Part shown: piece after piece, positions 13,839-26,212 of the stretch
Numbering within the stretch: the first letter of the stretch is position 1
Layout of the letters: every line of letters begins with the position of its first letter
Origin: Phytoseiulus persimilis
Taxonomy: Eukaryota; Arthropoda; Arachnida; Mesostigmata; Phytoseiidae
Length of the DNA: 64,000 nt
NCBI GenBank assembly: GCA_037576195.1
Contig: CM075104.1
Span: 20,538,211-20,602,210 of the forward strand
Direction: 5' to 3'
The notes under the pieces: model-generated
Told to the model about the DNA's origin: nothing
The model's database searches: none
Seen by the model: only the letters and a program-made list of their open reading frames with translations
Position numbers and translations under genes: made by a program

Positions 13839-16341
13839 ATGAGTCAGCTGCACGCGAACCTTCTGAAATTGCTTCTCACAAAGAAGCATCTGAAGATTTC
13901 AGCTTTGAAGGCTCGGAAGTTGCGTGAATCCCTGAAGAAACTCCACGAAGACGCTGCTGGCCAAGGTCAAGAGAGCCAGTCGTATTTCGGAGTGCCTCTG
14001 CATCTTCAGCAACAGGTAACACACTCAGCAGTCGCTCACAAATATCATCTCATGTGAGACTAAAACAGGAAGGAGAGCTGAAGTTCATGAGACGCTGGTC
14101 TGACGCAAGCCTCGTAGTAGCGATGCAAACAAACGCTCTGATAATCAGCTCCCGCGCCCCCGGACACAAAGGTGGACTCTTGAACCCTATTGACTCGATC
14201 TTCGAATTCCCGCAGGCAACTTCATCCCTCACTTCGAATCCGGTTCCGCATATTCTCGAAGCTATCACATCGCATTTGTTGAGCCAGGCTTCGCATGAGG
14301 GTATTCTGCGCAAAAGCGGCAATGAGCGACGCGCGAACGCCCTGAAAGATCTCATGGAACACAATAACGCCGAAATTCCCTCGGACTTCGAATGTTCGAT
14401 TCACGACGTTGGGTGCATCCTCAAACGGTTAGTCACCGTTTCCGATGAAGATGACTCGAATTTTCGAGTTTCCGCGGAGTTCGCAGTTCTTCTGTGAGAC
14501 GTACTTCGATGATTGAGAGCGATCTCGAAGTATGCTCGGGGATTGACACCGTTGATCGATGTGAAACCAGAGTGATATCCACCAGTCGCGATCAATTACA
14601 GATGGCTTCGAGCTCTTCCGGAGCCGGTCATCCCCAGCATCCTCCATGAGGTGTTCGTCAAGTGCGTCGAACTCGAGTCACATCATCACCGAACCCAGAG
14701 TCTCCTCATGGCCTGTTTACTATTGCCCACCTTCCACTTGAATACTCTGAAACACGTGGCGATATTCCTTCAAGTAAGTTCAGGCTGGCACACGTGGCAG
14801 AACACCACTATCGGGTGCTCGACGATGTGGTCGTCGAGTCAGTGAAGGTGTTAACACATTCTCTATCTTCCGCAGGAAATCTCAAAGCAAGAAACCAGAA
14901 ACAAGATGTCGAGTGCCAATCTCGCGAAAATTCTGGCCCCTTCTTTGATGCCTTGTGCTGTGAAAGTCGAGACAAATCCTGAGGTGGCCAAGAAATTCAG
15001 TGACATGTCCACCACTGCTGTCCAAGTGCTTATTGACCACGCTCAGCTGATTGCCAGCCTACCTCCGGAGCTGGAACCTTTGAAAGATTCGTACAAGATC
15101 CTTTCCGACGATGAACTCAGCGATCACGGAGAGCCACTGGTGAAGCGAAAACTTTTCACATTTTTGAAGCCAAAGGTAAACCTCCGGACTTCCGAGTCCG
15201 ATCATTTCAATGACCAGCTCCCCGGATAGCCATGCTTGGGCCGGCGCGATCGAAGCCGATTGGTCCCTGAAACTCAAAGCTCGAGGAATATTCCCCACTT
15301 TGACTGGAACTTGTTTGCAGCATGGGAACCACAAAGCCGTCTTGCGTTCAACGGGATCAGGACGCGGTTCTCGGAAGGCGAGCTCAGCGAATTCAGTTCC
15401 GAAAGTTGTTAAGAGATCAACGCCGCCGCGAGTGGAAGCTCCAGAGACTTTGCAAGAGCCTGTTGAAGTCAAGCCCGACATCCGGGTTACACGGAGCGCG
15501 TCAAAAAAGCGCCAGCTCAGTGCCGAAACCGTGGGTCGGATCCGTGAGCGACGGGCTTTGAGGGCGATACAGAACACGCGCAGTCAACCCAGCATTCGAT
15601 CGCTGCCAGCGATAACTGGTGGAAAAAGGAGATCGGTCCGAAGGTGATTGTCTTGAATCCTCGTCGTTTGAACAAAGTGAGAGCTGAGCTAGAAGAGGAC
15701 AACCTGTTGAATTCCAAAATCTAAATACGGCTCTCTTTCTGCAGAGCTGCGACAACCTGCCGCGCAGAGAAAGCGACGGAGACGCCTGGCGCCCAAAGAT
15801 TCCAAACTTCGAAGAGAGCCGAAAACTCAAAGCTGATAGAGAATGTACCGGTTCGGCAACCAGTGACCGATGACAACGGTGTCGAGCTACGGAGGCCGAC
15901 GGCCACTGCGAGTCCCAACTCGAGGAATTCAACCTCGCCCGCCGTTGACAAAGAAACCGCGCGCAAAAGTTTCCTGGCGGCCATGTTGGGCTCTCAGGAG
16001 TCCCAAGCTGAAGACAATCTTTCAGAAGAAGTAGAAAATCAATACCGGAAGTCTGAGTGCATTTCCAACGGGTGAGTCCGGTTTCTCCGCTCGCGAGCTG
16101 ACCGTCTTCTCAGTTTTGTTCCGAAGATCGATGCTACCGTACACGCTCCGGGCTCCATGAAACTCCTCAGTGATCAAGAATCTCCTTTCCTCCTTTCAGA
16201 ATCGACCAAGTCGACAGCATAGAACCGGCTCTAGATCGCCACGGGGCACTCCGAAAACCACTGATGCCTTCGAATCGCCGCGCTCCTAGGCGAGAAACCC
16301 CTGTATCTAAAGTTGCGGCAACCATTACTGTACAGCTTTGA
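13839..16341 (+). CDS. ARHGAP11A: Rho GTPase-activating protein, ARHGAP11A-like (7 coding exons)
   Basis: Exons: 13839-14015, 14216-14427, 14602-14773, 14876-15175, 15321-15643, 15745-16071, 16200-16341. All junctions are GT-AG with matching phases, giving about 550 residues. The RhoGAP domain spans roughly residues 50-250. FGVPL opens it, as in human ARHGAP11A. The arginine finger is Arg91 in GILRKSG, the helix with LPEPVIP is at 135-141, and SSANLAKILAPSL lies near 199-211. Such domains speed GTP hydrolysis by Rho; the human protein acts on RhoA during cell division. The tail from about residue 288 is basic and Ser/Thr-rich with no fold I recognise, as in the vertebrate tail. I chose the ATG at 13839 because it aligns with the vertebrate N-terminus, but the frame stays open upstream to an AG at 13763-13764, so an upstream coding exon is possible. 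ARHGAP11A is the best family match; strict orthology is inferred. Confidence 0.9.
14016..14215 (+). other. ARHGAP11A-like intron 1 with an alternative in-frame acceptor
   Basis: The intron ends at CCCGCAG (14209-14215), which puts residues directly after FGVPL in register with vertebrate ARHGAP11A. An earlier acceptor at 14067-14068 (AAACAG) would add 14069-14215. That is 147 nt, exactly 49 codons, with no stop and in phase. The longer form would place an insertion in the N-terminal part of the RhoGAP domain, so I take the shorter form as the main one. Confidence 0.55.
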
Positions 16342-16629
16342 GCTACTGGTCTTAGGTAGCAACCCAATCGAATCAAGAGCACACCACAGCTGATCCATTT
16401 CCAGGCACCGCTGATGGCGGAAATTCGAAGGGACTGAACCGCTGTTTTAAATTTTCATTCTAAAAATCCATTTTGTAACTCCACATAACCACTACAGTCT
16501 GCGATATCTGCTGGTGCTTCACTCCAAAAAAAGATCTCTCAATTCATCTTTGTAAAACAACTGCCTGTGCGATGAATGTGTATATTGTTGAGTTCAGAGA
16601 GCACCGGATGTGTACATAGCTGCGCATTG

Positions 16630-16635
16630 AATAAA
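16630..16635 (+). promoter_or_regulatory. Candidate polyadenylation signal of the ARHGAP11A-like gene
   Basis: A canonical AATAAA lies about 290 nt after the stop codon at 16339-16341, in AT-richer DNA. The distance is reasonable for a 3' untranslated region. No transcript evidence is available here. Confidence 0.5.
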
Positions 16636-16649
16636 TTAAGATCGTTGTT

Positions 16650-19600
16650 CAACGAGAACATTGAATTTTTTTCCCGTCGCGCCGTGAGCGCTCCTCGATT
16701 CGACGACCTTGTGAACGCTCCAGGCCCACAGGAAGAGCAGGTCCGACATACGATTCATACGGAGGCCTGCGAGGGCCGTAGGCGAAACCGTGTACGGTAC
16801 TCTGAAAACGCTTCGATGGAAGAGATTAAAATCAAGAATTGTTCATGGCCTAGCCGTCGAATATCCATATTAATAATAATTGATGATAATTAATATGAAT
16901 ATATCATATATATATATATAGAGAGACTGATGGTGAGAATCGATGGATCCAGATCGGAAGCACTGGCTGTGGCAACACGTTACCACAGTCTTCCACTGAA
17001 CAGTCAAACTCCATGTTCGCCCTCGACAGCCTCGTCTGTACACGGTGTGGAGATGAACTCCGATTCATTACTCCATGAGTATAAGACGAACGTTCCCCTA
17101 ATTCTGAGACTGATACACTCCTTCAAAGACCATAGGAACGATGGTCAGACGACTGATAGTGGCCAGCATAGAGCAAGCATCTTACTCCATCATTCCATGA
17201 TATAGAATCAGGGTCGACTGATCAAGTGCTCGGCAGATTGGACGACAACCAGGAAGTGAGACATTATCGATTCATCTCTTGATGGGGAGAAGCTGCACCA
17301 GGACCAACAAGTCTTGCTCTCAGCTCAAAATGTATCTATGTTCTGACGGTCAAAAAGTCAGTTAGAGGAACGGACACGTCTTCCTGAACGTAGGTGGAAT
17401 ATCTCGATGGTTTGATGAATCGATCCTGAATCACACAGGTTCGAGGTTATCCAGAGAAGCTGCCCGCTCGACCGGCCGCCTTCCTCAATCCGAGTCATGA
17501 AAAACAAATAACATATCCGTATCGATGGTTAGCACGCACCAGAGTCGCTAGTCGAATAAGTCGGGACGATCAATTATTCTCACAGGCTTTTTTGCTCATT
17601 CTCTGCTTCAGCAACAGGATCCCTAGATCTGAGCCATCGCACCATTATCTCCTCCTAGACAGAAGCCATCGGAGCGATGGGGACCAGACTGACTGGCGGA
17701 AGCGCCAGCGATTCCCAAACGCTTACATCTGTCACGGCCGAACCCAAGACTTCAACTAAGACGGAAAGTGCGAGAGGCATGCCGAACGCCGGAACGAGAG
17801 GGCCTTAAGCAGATTTCGGTAGACGTCGAATCTTCACGAGGGCGCCGCGGCCAAATCAACGAGCCACCTTGATGAAAGACAACTCATTTTATTTCCGAAC
17901 ACCGAAGTTCAAGCGGGGGCGATGTCGCCCAGCGGTTTTTCTCGTGGTGGGAGCTCCTACCGAGTTGAAAATTGAGTTCGGGATGAGCTCTGCGCGACCA
18001 AGTTGCGTTACCCGGCATTCCCGGAAGAAACGAGAGTCACACTTCAAAATGTAGATGGATCTTTGCTTGGGTTGGAAGCGCAGCCGGCTACACGTAAGCG
18101 CCTGCGCCGAAGTAAGTCCGATCGATGATGTTGTCGACGAACCCCAATTCACAATAGAGGACGACTCAACTTCAGGTGATGCCTTCGAGTGAGCCGAATG
18201 CCTACGTGATGGGTGGGAACGTCTCTCGGATATTTGAAGGATCGATGTGAGTTGTCACCGTGACCACAAGATTGTGAGCCCACCGGAGGAATTCTCCTCC
18301 GACTGCTACTCAAGAAAAGCTTGGTTCTACACGGTCCGAACTTTGTCGAGAAACAGAATTACCTGAGGGTGCAGATTTTACTCGCTCCTCTGAGCTTTCG
18401 TGTCGAGCCGTTGGAGGGCAGACCCACGCAGCCTTTTCAGCCAAAGCTCGGCTTACCATGGATAGAACATTCACCCTTGTTCGACATCGATTTCGACGTT
18501 CATCTAACACAATGGTGCAACCGTCGTCTGGATCGTCGACGGGATATTGAGAGTTGTCCGTCGAGTTTGGATCAGTTTCTGTGTTTGAGTAAAAACAGCT
18601 CAGTTTCCGGCCTGCCGTTTTCCGTGAGTTAGGAACTCGCGGCGTTACTATAGTACTCAAATAGTTCAGTGCGAACGTCGACGCTCCCGCTCGCTCGACC
18701 AAGAGCCGAAACAACGAGAATCGTCAAGTTATACGCCGCCGAGCGGTTCCGACGGAGGAAAAAAATTGTAATCCATTCGTCGTAATCGCCCGATACGCTT
18801 TACTCGTTTGGACTATTCACGTCGAGTGTCCGCCCTCCTATGAGCTACGCTGGTGACTTGGTGGAACGATAATTGGATGAGAAAGCAGCTCAGTGGCAAC
18901 AAGTTGAATATGATGCTGGAGGCCTGCTCGTTCCGTGGAGACCCTTTCTGCTGCTTCCCTCTCTCATTCACCTACCCCGCCGTGAGGTAAGCTGGGTCTT
19001 GGCCACGGCAAACGAACGGAGCTGCACGGCTCACTATCAGTGTATTTCAAATTTCCATCTGTGTATGTTCGGAAACATTAGTCAACTCGTGGCTCGCGTG
19101 TCGGGCGAGTCCCTTACCAAGTGTTCGACTGAACCGGTTTTCCCCTGTCTCCGGGGCTCGTCACGCTGCTTTTGATTCCAATAGTTCAAGACGAGTGTCT
19201 TCGTCGGCGGACGTTGAGTGATGAGTCAGTGATGTACCGATGTCAGGAGTGAAATTCTCCGAGCGATCGCGCCGCCAGTGCACGCAGTTGGAGACACTTG
19301 AAAACAGCACATTCGGCGGTTCCATGGAGTACTCGTGATAGATCTGGGAACATCAGCTGAGAACCGCGGGACTCGTTCTTCTGTGACTTTTGGATGTTGT
19401 GGGACTGCCTGTTTGTTGACTGCTAAGTCCGATGAAAACCGGACCAGGGACCGACTTCACATCGCTGGCGACTTGGTTAATGCAACGACAACACACCTGG
19501 CCCCACAGGTAACTTGCTTCTTAGTGCGTTGACACTCTTTGTTGCTTCGGGATTCTAGAAAAAAGTCGGCAACGGCCGGCTCCACCAAGAAGTCCGATCG

Positions 19601-22116
19601 TCGGACTTCATTCAAAGTTTTGGATGAGGTTTTCTTCCTCGAGACTCATCGGGGTCCGGCAGCGGGAAAGTGGTAGCTCCAGATGTCGCAGCGGGTTCCC
19701 TCTAGAGGGACTTCTAACCCTCGCGCGGTGGGGTCAACACCAACATATCCGTATCTTCTAGTTGGAGTCACCGACAGGATTCCGAAAGAATGGAAGTTCC
19801 ATTTGGTCCGCTAAGTTTTTCATCGCGGATGATGGTTGATACGTTCCCCAGCCGTCGCTCTCTCTACGAAGAACGTTATTCGCGGAGAATCCCGTTCGGG
19901 GAGGTCACGGATATTCTGTCTCCCCCCTGCTTCTCCTTCAGAAGCCAAACTCTCAGAGCTGAAAATTTTCAGCCACAGTTTTGAGAGCTCTGCGTGAGCC
20001 GATTGTCTCCGCTGTGATTCCTGTGCTATTGTTCGAATCTATTATAGTTTCCTTACGTCGAAACCACTTCGTCTCTCGCATCCGCCAGTTTTGCTTCTCC
20101 AGGAAAGGTCACTTGATACGATGTGCTTTGAGTTTTATCTCAGTCGCCCAAGGCCGTCCGGTCGCAATGTTTGCTGGCCGGCGGATTCAATAATGTTCGT
20201 TAATCGACTACTGTTAGCTCGACTAGTTCATGGAACCTTAACGGAACACCCCGAAGATTACGCCGGGCTTCAGCGCGCGCTAGGTCGCAGCTCCGCCTTC
20301 AGCAAAACCTCCTGGGCATGATTGAGACAGCTGTGAAGATCAGTGCCCGTCGACAAGTGCCCCGGAATCGATTGGAAGGGATGATGATACGAAAGAGAAG
20401 AGACAGATGTTCCGGTAGCGGTCTGTGCCTCCGTCCCGTGTCGACAGCGAAGTTTAAGAGCCATAAAAATATCCATTGCTCGAATGATCTGTTTCAATTT
20501 TGTTGAAGAGCGTGAATCACATCGCTTTCATTCGGTGGGCATTCGCGGCGCTTTGACTTGTTCTCAGAGTCATGTGGAAGCTGCGGCCCGCCATCGGAAC
20601 AGCCTGGTATCGGTATCGTTCAGTTTGTTTTAGAACGTTAGTCGATGGAAGAATCATAGCTTTGTCTCTTCCCATATTTCGATGGTCATAAACAAGCCCA
20701 CAGCGTATCGGTAGCTCCATCTCGAGGGTATGCCGAGTGCTTATTCGCGCGAGCTCTCACTGCGGTTCGGTGACAGAGAATTCACTTCATGAGTTCGCCA
20801 CATTGAAGGAACACACGATCTCCAAACGAAGCGAAGAGGTTTCTCGGGGGTCAGCGTCTGAGTTTTCCACTCACGGCTGCATCTCATTTCGAGGATGATC
20901 TCAATGAATTTGCGGCGCGAGGAATGTCCCGTCAGTGTTTATAGAACACGGACAACGACCGATTCTCACCGTCACCGACGTTTCCGGGCACTCTATTTCG
21001 AAAGCTGTCCGGTATTATTGCCAATGCATCTACATTAGAGATGCTGTGAGAAAAAACCCACACCAAATCCACGCCAAAGTCGGTATTAGGCGGACTTACG
21101 TGAGAATAGGGACTCACATTTGTTGCGGTTCCGGCTCAGAACCATCAATATACTCGCCTGCAAGACACCGGAAATACTGGGATAGCTTCGAAAAACAGTT
21201 CTCTGCTAAATCAACCCAGAGAATGATCCAATCAATCAATCAGTATGCTCGTCATTATCTATATTTTCAAGAATTCGGGAAAAACCGCCGTATCGATTGC
21301 CTTGATTCTTTATCTTCTGAGCTCCCCACGAACCCCTCTAAGGGTTCTACTAAGAGGAATGGTCGCTCCACATTCCGTTGGGGAGATCATCGGAATAAGT
21401 GACTGCCGGTGATTCGGATGCAAGGACGTAGGTATGGAAACCAGTCCGAGGAACTAAGCTAAGCTCGGTGACGCGCGGCTGACTCTGGAATGTCCGCTTG
21501 TTTCAATGATGGCTCAAGTGATTCCCTGGAATCGTGCCGAAAGACACCAATATAAGGAATATTTTGAAGAGTAAATAATTCCGATTTTTTTTGGTTTTTT
21601 TTTCTCCCTATTCGACGAGGAAACGCGACCATCGGCACACTTCGCGGGACGCTTCGCGCACAGCCACGGTTCCTCCTGTCGGAGGAGAAAAAACTAACAC
21701 CATCGTCTGTCCTTCGACTTCTCTAGTTTTCGTACATTAGCTCCCGCTAGAACGAAATGAAATCTCGGATCGGAATCAACAACCGAATCAAGAAAAGAAG
21801 AATACGGTGGCTGAGAGGCGGTGCCTGTTTGCCTAGCCGTGAAAGTGACTCCTAATAGAGCCGCGTTAACAGCCCTGCCATTTTCTTCCTCGATCTTTTC
21901 ATTACTTTAACACCGATCGCAATCTTACAGGTGCTTCCCGCGTCATTCGCTCGACGAGAAGATCTTCAACGCCTCATCAGACGTGTAATGAAGACAGATC
22001 GAGAAACGGACTTTGTGAAAGTGATGGCGTTAAGTGCATCGATGCCGACGGTTCGGAGACGTCATCTTGAGCTGCGAATCTTACTTCTGTAATCCTCGCG
22101 GTTCACGCTCGAGATC
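16650..22116. other. Stretch without a recognised gene between the two main genes
   Basis: I found no exon of a known family here. I looked specifically for protein-kinase motifs (glycine loop, HRDL/HFDL-K-x-x-N, DFG, APE) because the DAPK1-like gene downstream should have a kinase domain 5' of it. A DFG-like codon string near 17.81 kb runs into a basic sequence unlike a kinase activation loop. There is an AT microsatellite near 16.91 kb and T-runs near 21.6 kb. Confidence 0.45.
16906..16920. repeat. (AT)n microsatellite
   Basis: A short AT dinucleotide run at the end of an AT-rich patch (about 16860-16925), directly downstream of the ARHGAP11A-like gene. Confidence 0.85.
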
Positions 22117-22233
22117 ATGGCGGGTTTTCCGGCGGCGAGAAGCGCTGCGGAGAGCCAGACGCTTTATTTCGATCCCCCTGACGAGGACGATTTCGAGAAA
22201 GGGGGCAAGGATTTCGTCGTCGTGCAGACCATG
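22117..22233 (+). CDS. Possible orphan first coding exon (39 codons)
   Basis: ATG in the context GAGATCATGG opens 39 codons rich in Asp/Glu in the second half (for example DPPDEDDFEK). They end at ATG followed by a good donor, GTGAGT, in phase 0. I recognise no family, and the following exon was not identified. It cannot splice directly to the DAPK1-like exon at 26213 in phase 0, because that reads into a stop codon. It may be the start of an unrelated gene or an upstream exon of a longer DAPK1-like transcript, or it may be chance. Confidence 0.25.
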
Positions 22234-25200
22234 GTGAGTTTTAAAATAATTTTTGATATTTCCCGATGGGTCAGCTCCTGTCCGTGCGTGGAGCGTGAAC
22301 TTGGTGTGGGGGATGAGCAAGTTTAGGAGAAAGAGACTGTCATCTGGCGGCGGCGGCTGGTCACGCCTAAGGAGCGAACTTGTCATTGCTCTCCCAACGC
22401 AAGGGGAGCTCTTCTTTGAGCCAATAGAATACAATGGAGCCGAAGAAGAGGCTTTGGAGGCAACCAAGGTTTGCAAACTGTGCGCCGACAATCGTGATGT
22501 TGGCGTCGACAACGATGAGGATGATGGTAGTGATGCCGCTGATGATGATCATGATGTCGACGACGAAGACGATGCAGAAGTCGACTACTATATCCACTAC
22601 GCCAACGACTGCAAAGCCAACGGTAGCGGCGAAGCCAAAGACGTCGAAGATCTTGGCAAGCAACGGAGCCGGTAACCATGACCCGCGGTTGGAAAGCGGT
22701 GTCGTCTGCTGCTCCCCTGAAACCGGCGACGGCGTCGGCGATTGAGAGAAAATTCAATTTGGATGCAGATGTGCTTCTGCTGCCGCTGATTTCACCGCTG
22801 CGGCCACAAGTGATGTTCCATTTCCGATGAAGAGGCCACGGAGGACAGGAAGCGGATTGCGTTGTCTGGCAGTGTCCCAACAAGGCAGTACCGATAACGT
22901 TTTCATGAGTTGCTTGCGATCCGTACGACCGACGATGCTTGGACCTGTAGCTTAAAACCTCTCCTCGTCATTGTCGTTCCCAATCCGCTCATTTCTGCCT
23001 CCGTGCGTACATAACCAACAGTTCGGACTGTATTCTCGAGCGCCTCAAAAACATCAACTCGGAAACTTCAACTCATGAGAAATGAAAAGCTCCGATAGCC
23101 CGGAAGAAGGTCACGTCATTCTCCTTGAACGCGTTCCATCAAATTCGCGAGGTGGCTCCGAAGTTCTTGAGGAAACCGTCCGGAACTTGGGAGGCTGTGC
23201 AGCATCTAGGTTTCGACGGCGACGAAGAGAGCTTTATTCTGGAGCAAACGACTAATCTCTTTGTTTGTTAGACAATTGGAAACAAAAAACGTTAGTGCAG
23301 AATGGTTCTTCAAGGCTCGAAAGCGCTGCCATCCATAAGAGTCAAGCTAAATTCAGTTTCCAAACGGTCAGAAGTGTCAAGTCTGATTTGCTCGACCTCC
23401 GCCATGCGAAAGGTGGAAAGACTTCAGCTGGAATCGACATGGTTCAGATATATGTACGCCGGGGCTCAGGTTCCTCACCTCGGCTTTTCAGCACCGAACC
23501 AAACCGCGTTCGCGATTGATCAGGCTTTCGATCCTTCTGAGCCGAGTGATGCGAGTGGTATACGGAGCTAGCTTCAACCGACCCGTCTTGTGTTTCTGTC
23601 CGGGTGAGCGAGTGGCAGAACAGTATCAGAGCGGAGCTGCGACCGTTTCATTGAACGGAAAACGCGATGGAAATCAAGGCTCGCCTTGGGTTATTGTACG
23701 GGATGCTTTCGATTTCTGAGGGCTCCAGGGAAGGCAATAAGAAAAGTGAAACAGGCGAACGCATCGCCAATCGGCAGAACAGTCAGATCTGAGAACGTCG
23801 AACTGAACGAGACGGGCCGTGGGCAGAAAACTCGACCACGAATCTGTGTAGTCGCCGTAGTGCAACTGCCCGACGCCCAGCGAATGATTTGTGGGTCGGC
23901 TCTGGAAGTTTTGTCAGACGATGACCCCGTGGCTAGCACTCTACTGCAAGCGCGACAGTTTCGCTCATCCGGAATATTCAACCGGCACTCGTTTAACATT
24001 TTGTCATCTGGGCTTCCATCTGACTCCTGAGAAGAGTCCAAAGTCTTAGAACTTTCGATAAAGCGGTGACCAGCTTCGAAACCTTCCCCTAACACGCACG
24101 TGAAAATATTTGGAGATTGCGATCCCTCAATTGATTGGTCCAGTTCTAGAATTTGTTTGCACCAGGTTCGGTGGGGTGTGCCCAAGAAGAGAAAATCGCG
24201 AAACTCGATGGATAACTCATGGCCTTTCCTGCTCGGAGCTCAATACTCCTCATTCGAGCAAAGTGTACTGTAGATCGGAGCGACGAGCTGTTCGGAATAA
24301 TGATTGGTTGACGGATGGACTGGTTTGATGGCACGCAGGTTGGTTGTTTGGTAGCTAGCTTGCCGGCCGGCAGGACGGCTACGCCTCAATCCGGGCGTGA
24401 CGTCAGTCCCCGGCAGTTTGCGTTCCCTGTTGCCGTTAAAGCACCATTTCGGCATATTTTTCCGCCAGAATAGATAGACTGACGCGATAACACTCTTCCA
24501 TGACAGTTTTGCACCGGACTTACAACCACCTGCTCGGAATCGTATCTGATTCATGGAAATTTACGGGTGTTAATCCGAACGCGATCAATGAGGGTCTAAA
24601 CCAACGGGCAGTCTGATCCAATGTTGCCTGGATACACAACATCCACAGGAGCTATCCGATGCTATCGCGCTTTCTAATCAGTTTCCGGGCGAAAACGCTG
24701 CACGGTTAACCGTTTTGAGGCCGTAACTGCTCATGAGCATCGATGTCGCCTGGCGCCCCCTGGCGGCAGGTCGTGGAGGTTTTCTACCGGGAGCATGGAC
24801 CGAGGGACTCGGCAAAACGCTCGCGGTCCGACGCTTGGCACATTTTCTCTGCTTCGCTTGTAGTAATTACGGCCAGTTTGCGCATCTTGTCGTAAGCGCG
24901 CGTTGACGGAGCTTTCTGGTGTGCTCAAATCTGACTTGCAAAGCTGCACCGGCATACCCGCCGTACCGTAAAAGCCGGCCCAGCTGCATTTCCTCCACGG
25001 TCTTCGATTTTTTCTAACCTCACTCCACGGTGGGCGAGCCGTTTAGATCCGTGAACAGGTTCCGAGCTTGCACGTCAAAAAATTACGCACTACTCTCGTC
25101 CATTTTATGTACCATCTTCGAATACCCTGGTCGCTGAACTGGAAGTTGTGGATTCTAGTCTCTACTTTGAAACGTCCTACATCCACCTCGGGTTGTTTTC

Positions 25201-26212
25201 CTCGAACTCCACCACCAATATCGGAGCAGCTGAAGAGGAACTAGAATTTTGAAACGTTGAAATTTATGGCAGCGATGCCGGACATAGAATTTGGTCAGCA
25301 CGCATTTATAGGTTCTATCGCGTAAGCGCAAGTATATGTACCCGTCGTGGACGCGTTCAGCGCTTTACCAGGCCGGCGGCAGCCGCTCGTTCTAGCGGGT
25401 GCTTCCTGGCCATGATTCAATTCTGTCGCTGAAGAGCTTGAGCTCCGGCTCCGGCGCGTTCTCTTGGTGGCGCTGATCCGTTCAGATCCGTCATCAAGCT
25501 CTCACTTTGGCAGGAAGACGTTCTTCATCTACGATTCTGAGCCGGGTTCGCTCGCCTCTCGTTCCCTCGAAGCAGCCAACGTCTTCAGTTCGAACATTTC
25601 CAAGACGCATCTTCTCCTGGGAAAGGGAGCAGTGAACCGACGTCGCCGAACAGAACAACATAGCCTGCCGCCGCACCGGCAACACCGGGCAACGAAATAA
25701 TAACGCCGCAACTTGTTTTCCTACCACGAGCCTTCAAACAGCTGTTTCGGTCATTTCGTAGTCCAAACCCCTGAGTGTGCTCCGCCTGGCGACTGTGATT
25801 GTGCGAGGGGTCGCGAGGATCGCAAGTGGCTGCAGCTGGATGTGAGAGTTGTTTCCGCGATGTTCTGAAGGATCGCGAAGGAGCATCTACGAGCTCCGGG
25901 ACTGACGATCAGCGGATCCACGGCGTACGCACAGGCTGGCTATTGATGAGGCACACGTCGACTGTGACGGGCACTGCCGTCGTCATTAAGTGGCTCCATG
26001 TGTCGCAGTGGCATCACCTGTGATTGGGTCGAATGCAAGCACCGAATCTCTTTCTCTGCCCCGCTCCATTGGCGGAGGATTGCGGGTTCCCTGTGCCAGG
26101 CCGTCGACTGATCATGTGAATCGTCCCACAATTCAATGTGAGACTTGTGCGATCACCTCGCGCTGCTGTTGTGCTCGAGTTGGAAGTGAGTTCGACGCTC
26201 ACCGATTTCCAG
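22234..26212. other. Stretch without a recognised gene upstream of the DAPK1-like exons
   Basis: No exon is recognised. Around 22.50-22.60 kb a GAT/GAC-rich patch gives an Asp-rich frame on the plus strand and Ile/Val-rich frames on the minus strand; this is compositional. Exons for the calmodulin-binding segment and kinase domain of a DAPK would be expected here or further upstream, but I could not identify them. Confidence 0.45.

Noticed and set aside
17806..17830. ADFG-like codons as a kinase DFG motif
   Set aside because: The downstream sequence is Arg-rich and unlike an activation loop, and no catalytic loop precedes it.
22253..22675. Asp-rich plus frame and Ile/Val-rich minus frame
   Set aside because: Both come from a GAT/GAC-rich patch; no consistent splice structure or homology.
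25806..25866. Segment reading DRKWLQLDVRVVSAM, superficially like a DAPK calmodulin-binding helix
   Set aside because: Resemblance is to a short basic-hydrophobic pattern only; a stop follows at once and no donor in the needed phase 2 is convincing.
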